Part shown: one piece after another, positions 9,163-19,420 of the stretch
Position numbering within the stretch: position 1 is the stretch's first letter
How the letters are laid out: each line of letters opens with the position of its first letter
Origin: UTCHB3 sp964371075
GTDB lineage: Bacteria > Bacteroidota > Ignavibacteria > Ignavibacteriales > Ignavibacteriaceae
DNA length: 64,000 bases
Direction: 5' to 3'
NCBI GenBank assembly: GCA_964371075.1
Contig: CAYJKN010000004.1
Location: 248,001 to 312,000, forward strand
Notes under the pieces: model-generated
Seen by the model: only the letters and a program-made list of their open reading frames with translations
The model's database searches: none
Told to the model about the DNA's origin: nothing
Program-made: the position numbers and the translations under genes

Positions 9163-9493
9163 TATTTATCCTCATGTTTTTGTGTTAGTAAGTTTATAAA
9201 TCAGCTCGCCACTAATGTAGCTAAAATCGTGCCAAGACATATAGTTTATATATGTAAAAAAAGAAGATACTCCCGGTGGATTTTTTTCCAAATTTGAGAA
9301 AGGAACTGTTGAAAATCTAAATAATGAGATTTTTGAGTGTTGAATTATTCAACAATGGTAAAAATTTACTTTATCAATAGCAAAGATAGCCGCTTGCCCG
9401 TGATAAATGGGACTGGAGTAAATTCAGGATAATCACGGCATAATTTTTGCTTAATTTTAGCATAAATTCTTATTGCAGCACATTAATTTCAAT
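9163..9493. other. Divergent intergenic region between two multiheme cytochromes
   Basis: This 331-bp AT-rich spacer must hold promoters for both cytochrome genes. The only clear structure is the 17-bp palindrome listed at 9338. No ORF or RNA gene was recognised. Confidence 0.6.
9338..9354. promoter_or_regulatory. Palindrome, candidate Crp/Fnr-type operator
   Basis: TGTTGAATTATTCAACA is a perfect inverted repeat of 8-bp arms around one base. The arms resemble Crp/Fnr half-sites (TGT-GA or TTGA), but the half-site spacing is one base off the usual. It lies between two divergent cytochrome genes. Regulator assignment is inference. Confidence 0.4.
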
Positions 9494-12175
9494 ATGACCA
9501 TGAAACAAATACTCCTTATATCTGTTCTCTTAATATCCGGTTTGTTTGCACAAAACAGTAATGATGATTGTATGGCTTGTCATAGCGATGAATCAATCAC
9601 TACCACCAGGAGCGGGAAAACCGTCTCTCTGTTTGTTGAATCGGGGAGATATATCTCCTCCATTCACGGCTCAATGGAATGTGTTGATTGCCATTCCGGT
9701 TTTAATGGTGCAGACCTTCCCCACAAAAGCGGTGCAAATATTCACAAAGTTGATTGCAGCAGTTGCCACGATATAGCGGCATTTAAAGGAAGTATTCATG
9801 GTACCAAAAATGTTGAATGTTATTCCTGCCATACCAAACATGCAATTCTTCCTGCGAGTAATATGACCAATGGCAGAGTTGAACTGTGTATGTCATGTCA
9901 TTCGACAGGTAGTGTTAAACAATTTACCCAGGGTGGTCATTATAAAGCATACAAGACAGGTAACAGAGTAAATTGTGTAACATGTCATGGTAACAACTCA
10001 CACGAAATTAAAAAAGTAGCTTTTAATAAATTTACTGAAACACAACTGTGCAACAAGTGTCATGCGACACACAAAACTCAATTTTCAGTAGAGCTTCATT
10101 CCAGAGCAAATCAAGCAGAATTTCCAAAATGTACAAGCTGCCATGGATCACATCTTGCTGCTGTGAACAGATTTTCAAGGAACTCGCAGGAGTGTATGAC
10201 CTGCCACATGAATCCCACAATCTTTCACCCAAAAGATAATGAAAAACTCGTTAATTTCATTAAAACATATCAAACAAGTGTACATGCAGGAATTCAAGCA
10301 AACGGAGTTGAAGCTGCATCATGTGCAGATTGTCACGGCAACCATACTGCTGAGGGACTGGATGCATCCAAAAACAGAGTAAAAAGAGAGAATATTAATG
10401 CAACTTGTGGCAGATGCCACCAGGATGCCCTCAAAGAGTTTAATGCATCATCCCACGGTCTTGCATCCAGAAAATATAAAGACATTGCTCCAGTTTGTAC
10501 CGATTGTCACGGTGAACATCAAATCTCCAAGGTGAAGAGTCCTGAATTTGCAAAGATGAAAATAAAAGAGATGTGCATGAATTGCCATGTTAAGAATGAG
10601 AAAGTTCTCAAACTTACAAAAGCAACAGGCTCAGACATTATGCATTATGAAAAGTCAGCACACTGGAAAGCATTAAAAGCTGGGAATGAAAAAGCAGCTG
10701 TATGTTCTGATTGCCATACCGGACATGCCATGTTACCCGCAAAGGATCCAAAATCTTCGATTCACAAATCGAACATTGCTGCAACTTGTGGTGTATCAGG
10801 CTGCCATGTAAAAGAGAAAAATGCTTACAATGTGAGCATCCATTTCAAATCTTTAAAAGAAGGCAAAGAAGATTCACCTGCATGTGCAGATTGTCATGGT
10901 AACCATCAAATTGAGTCACCCAACAGATTTGGGAACCAGGGAGCTAAAAATCAATTTATAGCTAAATTGTGCTCTGATTGTCATGCCAGTGTTGAACTCG
11001 CTTCAAGATATCATTTCTCAGAGATACAAGCAGACAGTTATTATGAAAGTTATCACGGTCTCGCAGTAAAAGGTGGATCAAAACTTGCAGCAAACTGTGC
11101 AAGTTGCCATAATTATCACGATATCAGACCAAGCACAGATCCACTTTCATCGATTCACAGATCAAATCTTTCAAAAACCTGTGGTAAATGTCACCCTAAT
11201 GCAAGTATCGACAATAAATTTGCGAAGGTGCATGTAACAAATACCCAGGAAGAATCGATAATGCTTTACCTGGTAAAAACAGGTTACATCTTTTTAATTT
11301 TTGCTACAATCGGGATCATGTTTATTCATAATGTACTCGATTGGATCAGAAAAAGACAGCATAAAAAGAAACACAAACATGTAATAGCTCAAATGAAAAA
11401 GGACAAAAGATATTATGTCCGTATGACCAAAAATGAGCGAATTCAACACTTTTTCCTCTTGACATCATTCATTGGATTGGTAATCTCAGGGTTTGCGCTT
11501 GTTTATCCTGATGCCCTTTGGGTGAGAGCTATCAGATCAGTTTTGGGTGACAGTGCTTTTGAGATTAGAGGATTAACACACCGGGTACTTGGCGTGATAA
11601 TGATCATAGTCTCGTTGTACCACACATATTATCTGTTGTTCACCAAAAATGGAAAACAGATGTTAAGAGATTTCCTCCCTGCATGGCATGATTGGGACGA
11701 TGTAAAGGTCAATTTTAAATATCTTACTTTCAGAAGTGATGAGACTCCGGCTTTTCGTCGATTCAGTTATATGGAAAAAGCTGAATATTGGGCACTTGTT
11801 TGGGGAACAGTTGTGATGTCGGCAACGGGCTTGTTGCTTATGTTCAACAACTTCTTCCTTGCCACTGCACCCAAGATCTGGTTCGACATTGCAACCTTGA
11901 TCCATTATTACGAAGCCTGGCTTGCAACACTCGCAATTATTGTTTGGCACTTTTATTTTGTGATTTTCAGTCCGGAAGTATATCCATTAAATAAAGCATT
12001 CATCACCGGTTTGATGAGTGAAGAATTGATGGAAGCTGAACATCCGCTTGAACTTGAGAGATTAAAAGCTCTTGAGGCAGAGGAAGGTGGCGCTGTGGAA
12101 GGAACAGAAAAAAGTGATTCAACAAATAAAGAGATTGAAGATAAAAAGGACGAAGGCTCGTCACCAAAAGAATAA
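9494..12175 (+). CDS. Multiheme cytochrome c fused to cytochrome b-type membrane domain
   Basis: The protein is about 890 residues. After a signal peptide come 18 CxxCH sites plus one CGVSGCH (CX4CH), spread over about residues 20-585, giving up to 19 c-hemes. The C-terminal region has five membrane helices. These carry histidines placed as in the cytochrome b561/formate dehydrogenase gamma family (LTHRVLG, SLYHTYY, LIHYYEAW, WHFYF), so two b-hemes are likely. The tail is acidic. The layout fits a quinol-oxidising module that passes electrons to a long periplasmic heme wire. A TTG is in frame at 9473, but ATG 9494 (or 9500) fits the signal peptide better. The N terminus is homologous to the 13-heme protein at 19421. 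Confidence 0.85.
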   Translation: MTMKQILLISVLLISGLFAQNSNDDCMACHSDESITTTRSGKTVSLFVESGRYISSIHGSMECVDCHSGFNGADLPHKSGANIHKVDCSSCHDIAAFKGSIHGTKNVECYSCHTKHAILPASNMTNGRVELCMSCHSTGSVKQFTQGGHYKAYKTGNRVNCVTCHGNNSHEIKKVAFNKFTETQLCNKCHATHKTQFSVELHSRANQAEFPKCTSCHGSHLAAVNRFSRNSQECMTCHMNPTIFHPKDNEKLVNFIKTYQTSVHAGIQANGVEAASCADCHGNHTAEGLDASKNRVKRENINATCGRCHQDALKEFNASSHGLASRKYKDIAPVCTDCHGEHQISKVKSPEFAKMKIKEMCMNCHVKNEKVLKLTKATGSDIMHYEKSAHWKALKAGNEKAAVCSDCHTGHAMLPAKDPKSSIHKSNIAATCGVSGCHVKEKNAYNVSIHFKSLKEGKEDSPACADCHGNHQIESPNRFGNQGAKNQFIAKLCSDCHASVELASRYHFSEIQADSYYESYHGLAVKGGSKLAANCASCHNYHDIRPSTDPLSSIHRSNLSKTCGKCHPNASIDNKFAKVHVTNTQEESIMLYLVKTGYIFLIFATIGIMFIHNVLDWIRKRQHKKKHKHVIAQMKKDKRYYVRMTKNERIQHFFLLTSFIGLVISGFALVYPDALWVRAIRSVLGDSAFEIRGLTHRVLGVIMIIVSLYHTYYLLFTKNGKQMLRDFLPAWHDWDDVKVNFKYLTFRSDETPAFRRFSYMEKAEYWALVWGTVVMSATGLLLMFNNFFLATAPKIWFDIATLIHYYEAWLATLAIIVWHFYFVIFSPEVYPLNKAFITGLMSEELMEAEHPLELERLKALEAEEGGAVEGTEKSDSTNKEIEDKKDEGSSPKE

Positions 12176-12209
12176 ATTTGTTGATGTGAAGTGAGTTAGT
12201 GAGTAGATT

Positions 12210-12238
12210 GAGGCTGACCCAAAAGGCAGCCTCATTTC
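12210..12238. terminator. Hairpin between convergent cytochrome and guaC-like genes
   Basis: The arms GAGGCTG and CAGCCTC, extended by one mispaired step, flank a short A-rich loop. ATTTCTATTTT follows on the plus strand. It can serve both converging transcripts and shares the AGGCTG core with other hairpins here. Confidence 0.65.
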
Positions 12239-12242
12239 TATT

Positions 12243-13337
12243 TTAAACCAGTTTTGGGATTCTCTCAATGAAAGCATTTTGCGAGTTAACAACTACAATG
12301 TCATCTTTTGAGTCGATATAGTTTCTGAATTCCTCAATACTTCTGCAATCACAATAGCTTAAACCGGAACGGATACCATAGAGAAATTCCTGAACAAAAT
12401 CGTCTATTGTGCCTTTATATTCAACAAGTGTCTCAATTCCTTCTACCGCCTTTTTTTGTTGACCAAGAATCTCAGATGCAGATTTTGAAGCCAGTCCCCT
12501 GAAAAGTTTATATTTTTTCCCATCGATGGCTTTTATAACTGCTCCCGGAGATTCATCAAATCCGGCTAAAAGTCTGCCGAGCATACAAAGGTCAGCTCCC
12601 AAAGCGATTGATTTTACAACATCACCGGAATATCTTATGCCCCCATCTGCCATTACGAGGCAACCGGGTTGTTTTACTGCCTTTATCTCTTCAAGAATCG
12701 AAATCAGTCCACCACCGATACCTGTTGCGATAGAAGTGCTACAAGCAGAACCACCACCAATACCAACTCTCACAACATTAACACCCAGTTCTGCAAGAAA
12801 AAGATATCCTTCTTTACTTGCCACATTACCAGCAACGGTTATGTAACCTGAATAATGACCATTGTACCAGTTGACAGCCTCCTCCATAAGTGAACTGAAT
12901 CCATTTGCGGTATCAAAACAAACCCAAAAACTGAATGGGGCAATTCGTTCACTTTTTCTATAATGCAACATTATTTTGTTAAGTTCAAACAATCTCTCCT
13001 GATAATCGCCGGATACTCCGGTAGCAATTCCAAGATTAATATGTTCCCGATTGTTAAGGGGGGACTCGATTATAAGATCGATAGCTGCTTTAAGTTCTTC
13101 AATTTGATTGGAAATCGATTGAAATCTGTGAATAAGCCCAACCAGTCCAAACTGATTCATTTTTGCCGCCATACTCCCGTTGCAGACAGTATCCATAGGA
13201 GATGCAACAATTGGAGCTTCGAGAAAAGCTTCGGCATTTGTCATCACCTTAAGATCAACTTCGCTCCTGGAATTTATGGTGGATTTAACACGGGGAATTA
13301 TACTTATATCGTCAAAAGTCAAATAGGTTTTGTGCAT
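12243..13337 (-). CDS. guaC: IMP dehydrogenase/GMP reductase family protein, probably GMP reductase
   Basis: The 364-residue TIM-barrel enzyme has no CBS domains and is close to GMP reductase in length. Visible motifs are YLTFDDISIIP, APIVASPMDTV, CFDTANGFS, an ADGGIR loop with GALGADLCMLG-like GADLCMLG, and GIGGGSACSTS with the catalytic Cys. GIRSGLSYCDC matches the flap end. GMP reductase converts GMP to IMP with NADPH and the IMPDH reaction runs the other way. The usual CTTR after the catalytic Cys reads CSTS, so subtype is uncertain. Cytoplasmic, purine salvage. It is a single gene between terminators. Confidence 0.8.
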   Translation of the reverse strand: MHKTYLTFDDISIIPRVKSTINSRSEVDLKVMTNAEAFLEAPIVASPMDTVCNGSMAAKMNQFGLVGLIHRFQSISNQIEELKAAIDLIIESPLNNREHINLGIATGVSGDYQERLFELNKIMLHYRKSERIAPFSFWVCFDTANGFSSLMEEAVNWYNGHYSGYITVAGNVASKEGYLFLAELGVNVVRVGIGGGSACSTSIATGIGGGLISILEEIKAVKQPGCLVMADGGIRYSGDVVKSIALGADLCMLGRLLAGFDESPGAVIKAIDGKKYKLFRGLASKSASEILGQQKKAVEGIETLVEYKGTIDDFVQEFLYGIRSGLSYCDCRSIEEFRNYIDSKDDIVVVNSQNAFIERIPKLV

Positions 13338-13658
13338 TATACTCTCAGTTGGTAACGGGGAACAATTAATCCAAATTAAAATTCAAATTAAATAATTCCG
13401 TTGAAATTTCAATCTCTAATTATTATTGAAATTGACTGTATTTGATTGCAAAAAAAAAAATCGTAGGCTGAATGTGAGGGGTTGATTTATTGAAATAAAA
13501 ATCAGATTGTTTAGACAAGTGATTAAATCTGAAAAGTTAAGTGTAATATTAAATAAAAAGGCTGCCCCTTTCGAGACAGCCTTAATATATTAATTATGGA
13601 TTTTACGTTCTACGCCTCCGAATGAATTCGGAGTCTATTGGTATTGTATGCTACTCTG
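13338..13658. other. Intergenic region with terminator
   Basis: This 321-bp AT-rich stretch holds the promoter region of the guaC-like gene's neighbour side and the hairpin at 13558. No coding potential is seen. Confidence 0.6.
13558..13583 (-). terminator. Terminator of the large T9SS protein gene
   Basis: Read on the minus strand, arms AAGGCTG and CAGCCTT flank a 12-base loop and are followed by TTTTATTTA. It lies about 75 bp past the stop codon at 13659 and has the recurring AGGCTG core. Confidence 0.75.
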
Positions 13659-16600
13659 CTACTTAAGCAACAGAGCCTTCATCGTTTTGGTGTAACTGAT
13701 CCTCGTATGTTCAAGTGATTGAGCACTCAAACGGAAAATGTAAACTCCTGAAGAGAACTTCGTTCCGTTGAACTTTTTCTCATACATTCCTTTTTCCATT
13801 TCACCTGATACAAGTTCTGCAACTTTTTGCCCTGCGATATTGTAAACGGTCAGTGTAACATTACTTTTCTCTTTGAGGGAGAATTTTATCACAGTTTCCG
13901 GGTTAAATGGATTCGGATAGTTGTTGTAGAGATTATAATCATACTCGACAGTAACCACACCTTCACTATTTGCTTTACCCAAACCTTGATTTATTGTTCT
14001 ATTCCTTGCGGTCATTGTATCAGACAATAACAGGTTTAAATCAACAAGTAGATGAGACTCAGGGAAATCACTCTCCAATTTTAGTCTGCTTATTTTAGCA
14101 CCTTTTCTATCTCCTTGTACCATCAACTGATATACTGCTTTTTTGTAAAGTGCTTGTTCTGCAGGCAACTTCTTTGCATATTCACTTGCGACTGAATCGA
14201 GTAATACAATTGGATTTTGTTCATAGATGGCATTTTGAACCTGAAGCAATCCTTTTGCAATGGTGCCTTTTCTTGTGTTGTTTCCATGTTTAAGAAATGC
14301 CTTGTAGTCGACTATTTCTTCCCCATTGAATGTTCTTTTAAACAGTCTTAACGCAAGAGGAACAAGTTCATCGTCTGAATTATTTTCCAGAATATCTACA
14401 CAAAGAACTCGAGCCAATTTCGGTTTTCCGGATTTGATCAATCCTCGAATAATACCAATTTTCTCTTTTACTGTGCTACCTTCTCCATTGGCAAATTTTC
14501 CTGTGTTTGCTTTTTGGTCTGACTCATCTCCCTCAAGTGGATTGTCAGAACCCTCTTCCAATTCAGGTGATGTATATACATTGCTCTTAAGGTCAACTTC
14601 TATCCGAAGGTCACTGATGTCGTCCCAGAAATTGTGTTGAGCGGAGATCTCAGAACCCTCCCATGCAACAATATTGGTAGAGTTTTCGCTGAAAAGATTG
14701 TTAATGCCTTGAAAATCCGGCTCATCGTAAAATCCAAAATTCACATCTGAATCATAACTGTAAAGACCACACGAGTTGTACGAGAGAGTATCAAGTCCGT
14801 ATTGGTACCATGCATTGTAATCTCCCGAAAAAACCATTCCGTTCACAATCCTAATGCCGTAGTCACTACCACTGATTCTTGAATTTTTAATCTCAAGATT
14901 TGCATTATCAAGTGTAACGCCTCTTGCATCACAATTCAGTACTTTTACATTATCAAGGTAAACTGAACCTATTGGTCTAGACTGTACAGCGACTCCAAAC
15001 CAACAGTTCTCAATAGTTGTGTTTGATATGCTCAACGAAGCCGGGTTCCATGCTGAAATCCCTGCACTTCCGTTGCTAATTATAGCGTTATTAATCACAA
15101 CATTTGCACCACCGGCATTTATTCCATTTCCTGCTGTCCAATCACGAGTCACAAAGTCAAGTTTCGCAATACTCGAGTTTGTTGTAAAAATGTAAAGAGT
15201 TGCAGAGCTGACATCGAGTTTTGATGAATTTAAAAATCTCATGTCTGCACCATTTGTAATGGTGAGAGTTTTTCCTGAAGTTAGTATGAGGTCACTCTTT
15301 ACATCTACCTGATGCTTTACTGTTTCACTCTCTAATAGAGTTCCACCACTATGGACAACCGGTTCTATTTTCAGAAGAGTTCCACCACCTGCGGCAAGGT
15401 ATATACTCAGAGTATCGTTGTAAGTTCTGAAATATACACTGTTGTTTTTTAAATTGGTGATCTTGTAGTTAACATAATCCTTAAATCTTGTCACCTTAAA
15501 AGTGATGATTCTGTCTGAATAGTCATCCCCGGACGAAGTGGTTTGTTTGTTACACCTTCTGTTCACAAGATAAACATACCTCTCATCTGCATCTTCAGCA
15601 GTCTCTCCAAATTCAACAAATTCACCGGTTTCAACATATGGGGTTATATCATCAGACTGAAAACCGGGATATTTTGTAACTACATTATCAAGCCATGGGG
15701 TTGGGCCGGTATAATCCAAATGCCAACTTTTCCCATTTATCCATTTTAGACCCAGGAATACCGTATCTATCAGACTTATCGAACTTATAAAATCTTTGAC
15801 TGCACGATACCTGTGATTGGGGACCTGATTGTGTGAAGGATCCTGGACAAGACCTGCTCCTGAATTACTTGAATCATAAACCGCTGCGCTATCATCAAAT
15901 AATCCGAAAGTATTCCATGCAGGGTGATCTTCATCAACACCTGGTTTGGCTCTCGTAGGTACCATGTAATACATGAATCCCTTTGCCCCGTACGCAAGTG
16001 CCAGATTGCCTTGTGCCAGTATCTCGTCATAAGTGGGTGCCCTTCTACTGTGTATTCCGGGTATCGTGTATGCCGAAGTACTGCTCCCGACTACATATTG
16101 CTCGGCATGCACTCCCAGAGTCATTACCAGAGGTATATCATCTATTTCATTAGTGTTATAACGTTGTGCCGCCAATTGCGCTGACCGCAAACCTGAATAC
16201 TGATAAGGGCCATCCCCTCCTTCATCAAAGTTATGATAATTCACAAAAGTGTTTAACATCGCCTGTACATGGTCTTGTGAATAAGTTGTTCCTGACCCGA
16301 TGGGGTAAAGATTATACAAGAGATAATTCTTCAACCGTGTTGATGTGGGTGATGCCCAGTTTATATCAAAATGGAGGAAATACCCCGGTACTGCTCCTGT
16401 TGCACCGTTTAGTTCAAGGTTATTGTTTGAAGTTGCTTTCGAGAAAACTTCTGTTTGAAGGTCTTTCCTGTATTCTGCTGAAAGCTGGAAAGGCTCATCA
16501 AAGTAAAAACTCTGAAATCTGTCATGGTCGATTGTTGTTGTTGTGTAAACTGAACTGAGTTCAGACTTGATAGCAGTCATTAATGTTGAGTCTGAAGGAA

Positions 16601-17112
16601 CATATAAGCTGTCAAACTCCTGGCTGACAAAAACCACTTTATCGATATAAAGTGTAAGATTACCTGCCCATGAAACATGAAATGCAAGGTTCATGTCTTG
16701 CGTAACATTAAAATAGTCTGTCTCAATCCAATAATATTCAGAACTTTCGGGTAGTTGTCTGTTAGTGAAAGTTTGGGTTATTCCCACTGATTCCAAAGGT
16801 ATCTCAGGTGGTTCTGTGAAATAATTCCTCCTTTTTTCAAATGTTGGTTGATTTATTGGAGTTTCATCAAATAGCCCTGCGTGTACCCAGATTGCATTCC
16901 TTAACACAGAGGTATCATTATCTTCAACCCTTATGTACAACCTCATTTTGTATCGAAGTCGGGGATCTGCCATCTGTGTCCATGGGATCATACCCCACAA
17001 CGACAAAATCGAAAAAGCCTATTTGCGGGATATAATCTATTCCCGGTCGAGGTCTGTTCTGTGCAAAGAACAACCCTGTAAGAAGAATGCAAACTAATAT
17101 TAGTTTTTTCAT
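13659..17112 (-). CDS. Large T9SS-secreted beta-helix protein, apparent frameshift near the start
   Basis: Two overlapping frames make one gene. The first (17112 down to 16924) starts MKKLILVCILLTGLFFAQ, a clean signal peptide. The second (17006 down to 13659, 1115 codons) has the body but only a TTG start and no signal. Removing one base from the GGG at 16984-16986 joins them as GYDPWTQMADP and gives about 1150 residues. The body has a jelly-roll-like N-terminal region, a possible TIM-barrel-like region (GAKGFMYYMVP), a right-handed beta-helix at about residues 590-780, a helical region, and a NYPNPFNPET sorting domain. Function is unknown; polysaccharide binding or cleavage is one guess. 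The shift may be a sequencing error or a real mutation. Confidence 0.75.
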
Positions 17113-17140
17113 TCTGATTACCTTAGTTTTGTTGTTTTTA

Positions 17141-18739
17141 CTACTTCATGTATTGAAGTTTTAAACTTTTAGTCAAAATTTTATCTGCCTGTTTCAACTT
17201 AAGGGTTAAAATGTAAACACCGCTTGCACTTGTTAGTCTCGACAAGTCAAGCAATTCAGTATGATCCCCTTTTTCCTTCTGTAAAATGGTTTGATATATA
17301 CTCTGACCGGTAAGGTCGTATAGTTCAATTGTCAATTCGCCATCAATTGGCAAATTGTAGGATACATTTGTTACTGTTTTTACAGGATTAGGGGAAAGGC
17401 TCACAGAAATACCTGATTCTATTTCATTCTGAGTTTTATCGTCTTCAATTCCATTTGGAACATCACTTCCCGCAATTATATAAAGGTTACCTGGCAACCT
17501 CGATGAATGATCATAGCCTCCATTCTCTCCAATACAAAAATCATCAATCCCGTCTCCATTAACATCACCAACTCTCCCGCCAAAATTTAGATTGTATGCA
17601 GATGTTGATGTTCCGTAAGCTCTTCTCTTCTCGACCCACATGGGGCTGCCCCCAAGATATAAAAACATACTTGAGTAAGGTACTTTACGGATGAAATCGT
17701 TATAACCATCGTTGTTTACATCTCCGGGCGAAAATCCATCATCCCAAATTGACAATTCAGTGTTTAATCCATACTCCGGAGTTATATTGGGGGGCCTGGT
17801 TCCAAACGACATAACTTCTGTAAACCAGTATGGGTGTGTCCCTTGGTTTGTAAAAACCAGTTCACCTTTGCCGTCATCGTTGAGATCTTGAACGATGTAC
17901 ATTTTATCAACATATTGTACAGTATCTGTTAATTCATGGTAATTTTCAAAAGAAAATTCTGTATTACCATAAATAAACCTCCTTTTTTTCGCGGGTGAGC
18001 CGGCTGGTGCATGTTTTTTATACAAATCAACAGTAAAGTCGTCGTAGCCGTCGCCGTCAAGGTCAGCTGAGTAAAAAGTGAAGCCACCAAACTGATAACT
18101 GGTGTCGGGATAAAGTTGTAATATATGATAGTCTCTTGTGGTTAGTACTGTATTTGTCTCACAAAACAAATAGTTTATATTCACATAAGTATTACTACTC
18201 TGAACATCCCTGAATACAAACTCCTCCCAACCATCACCGTTAAAATCTATTGGCCAACTTTTACCATACATATTAATTTGTATCGTCTGGCTAATGTGAT
18301 ATGTGAATGAATAGTCGGAGATCGAATCAAGCCCGGGTCCTCCAAAATAGATGTCTATTATCGGAGGTTTTTGTGTTCCATATCTCTGAACAATAATATC
18401 TCGATAACCATCCCGGTTCACATCACACCCGGTAGAAGCCATGGGTGAAAAATTGGGGATCACAAACGCTGGAATAGTACTTACAGGGTTTCCACCGTAG
18501 AAAAAGCTCAACTTGCCTCCGGCACCCGAATTATTGTCCAATTGTGTCACAAAAAAATCGTCACAACCGTCATCGTTTTGGTCACCCATATAAACTATTG
18601 ACTCCGGCCAATACCAGGCTTTTTTGATGAACAGGTTTGTATCAAACTGAGCACTCACTTGTGTTGTCATTGTTAACACAAGAAGTATTAATCCCCCTAT
18701 CGGGACAAATCGAATTGAGTTTTGGTTTAGTTTAGACAT
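17141..18739 (-). CDS. T9SS-secreted FG-GAP/VCBS repeat protein
   Basis: After a signal peptide (ending TQVSAQ), this 532-residue protein carries seven calcium-binding-like loops, such as DQNDDGCDDF, DVNRDGYRDI, DFNGDGWEEF, DLDGDGYDDF and DVNGDGIDDF. They are spaced as blades of an integrin-type FG-GAP propeller. The last 85 residues are a T9SS sorting domain with SLSPNPVKT, a variant of the NYPNPFNP motif. It is probably a surface protein for adhesion or binding. It lies 28 bp upstream of the large beta-helix gene on the same strand and may be its operon partner. Confidence 0.8.
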   Translation of the reverse strand: MSKLNQNSIRFVPIGGLILLVLTMTTQVSAQFDTNLFIKKAWYWPESIVYMGDQNDDGCDDFFVTQLDNNSGAGGKLSFFYGGNPVSTIPAFVIPNFSPMASTGCDVNRDGYRDIIVQRYGTQKPPIIDIYFGGPGLDSISDYSFTYHISQTIQINMYGKSWPIDFNGDGWEEFVFRDVQSSNTYVNINYLFCETNTVLTTRDYHILQLYPDTSYQFGGFTFYSADLDGDGYDDFTVDLYKKHAPAGSPAKKRRFIYGNTEFSFENYHELTDTVQYVDKMYIVQDLNDDGKGELVFTNQGTHPYWFTEVMSFGTRPPNITPEYGLNTELSIWDDGFSPGDVNNDGYNDFIRKVPYSSMFLYLGGSPMWVEKRRAYGTSTSAYNLNFGGRVGDVNGDGIDDFCIGENGGYDHSSRLPGNLYIIAGSDVPNGIEDDKTQNEIESGISVSLSPNPVKTVTNVSYNLPIDGELTIELYDLTGQSIYQTILQKEKGDHTELLDLSRLTSASGVYILTLKLKQADKILTKSLKLQYMK

Positions 18740-19420
18740 AGAATTTCCTCACACGAAGTTTGTGTTGGTTGATCAAGAAATAAATATTTAGAAAGAAGAG
18801 TTAATGAAAGGCATAAAAAGACTGAGGGTCTCAAATCTTTAGGAATTGAAACATGAAATGATGACAGGAAAGGGACCCAAAATGAAATTGAGGATTTTTT
18901 CCTGACTGAAGATAAAAATACTTCCATCATATTAATGTACTGATGAAATACAAAAATATGGAACAATCGGCCCATGATATAGTTTACTCCCAAAGAAATT
19001 CAAAGCTATTGAATGAAAATTAAAATTCAATGCTCATTCAAACGTTATAAAAATATTTGGATAAATAAGGGTAAAAACTAATCTCTATTTTTCAATAGCA
19101 GAATTGATGCAGAATAGTTTGTCCAGTCAATTCCACTCTCCAAATTTTCGAAGTTTTGTCTTATTTTGAAAGTGATTGAAATTATCTAATAAATTTATTA
19201 TCACCCGCCTCTTAGTGGTACTGCTCTATTCCAAAAATCAAGAATCAGCAACATTTTGTTCTTGTTTTTGAGAGGGATTAAAAATTTTATATCCCTTTTA
19301 TGGATTATAATGGACATTTATATTTTGGCATAATTATTGAAACATAATGTTTCGTTATTCAGGTATCCCATCAAATTGTACCTGCAAGATTTATTTTTTC
19401 CATTTTTGTAACTATTGAAA
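18740..19420. other. Long divergent intergenic region
   Basis: About 680 bp of AT-rich DNA separate the FG-GAP gene from the 13-heme cytochrome. A minus ORF of 88 codons at 18727-18993 has no recognisable features and is judged spurious. A palindrome lies at 19339. No RNA gene was recognised. Confidence 0.55.
19339..19353. promoter_or_regulatory. 15-bp palindrome upstream of 13-heme cytochrome
   Basis: GAAACATAATGTTTC is a perfect inverted repeat with 7-bp arms, about 70 bp before the start. It could be an operator or a chance repeat in AT-rich DNA. It differs from the palindrome at 9338. Confidence 0.3.

Noticed and set aside
12963..13355. 130-codon plus-strand ORF over the guaC-like gene
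   Set aside because: It is the antisense of conserved family motifs and lacks its own signal.
18727..18993. 88-codon minus-strand ORF upstream of the FG-GAP gene
   Set aside because: No signal peptide, domain or ribosome-binding site; it overlaps the real gene start and lies in AT-rich spacer.
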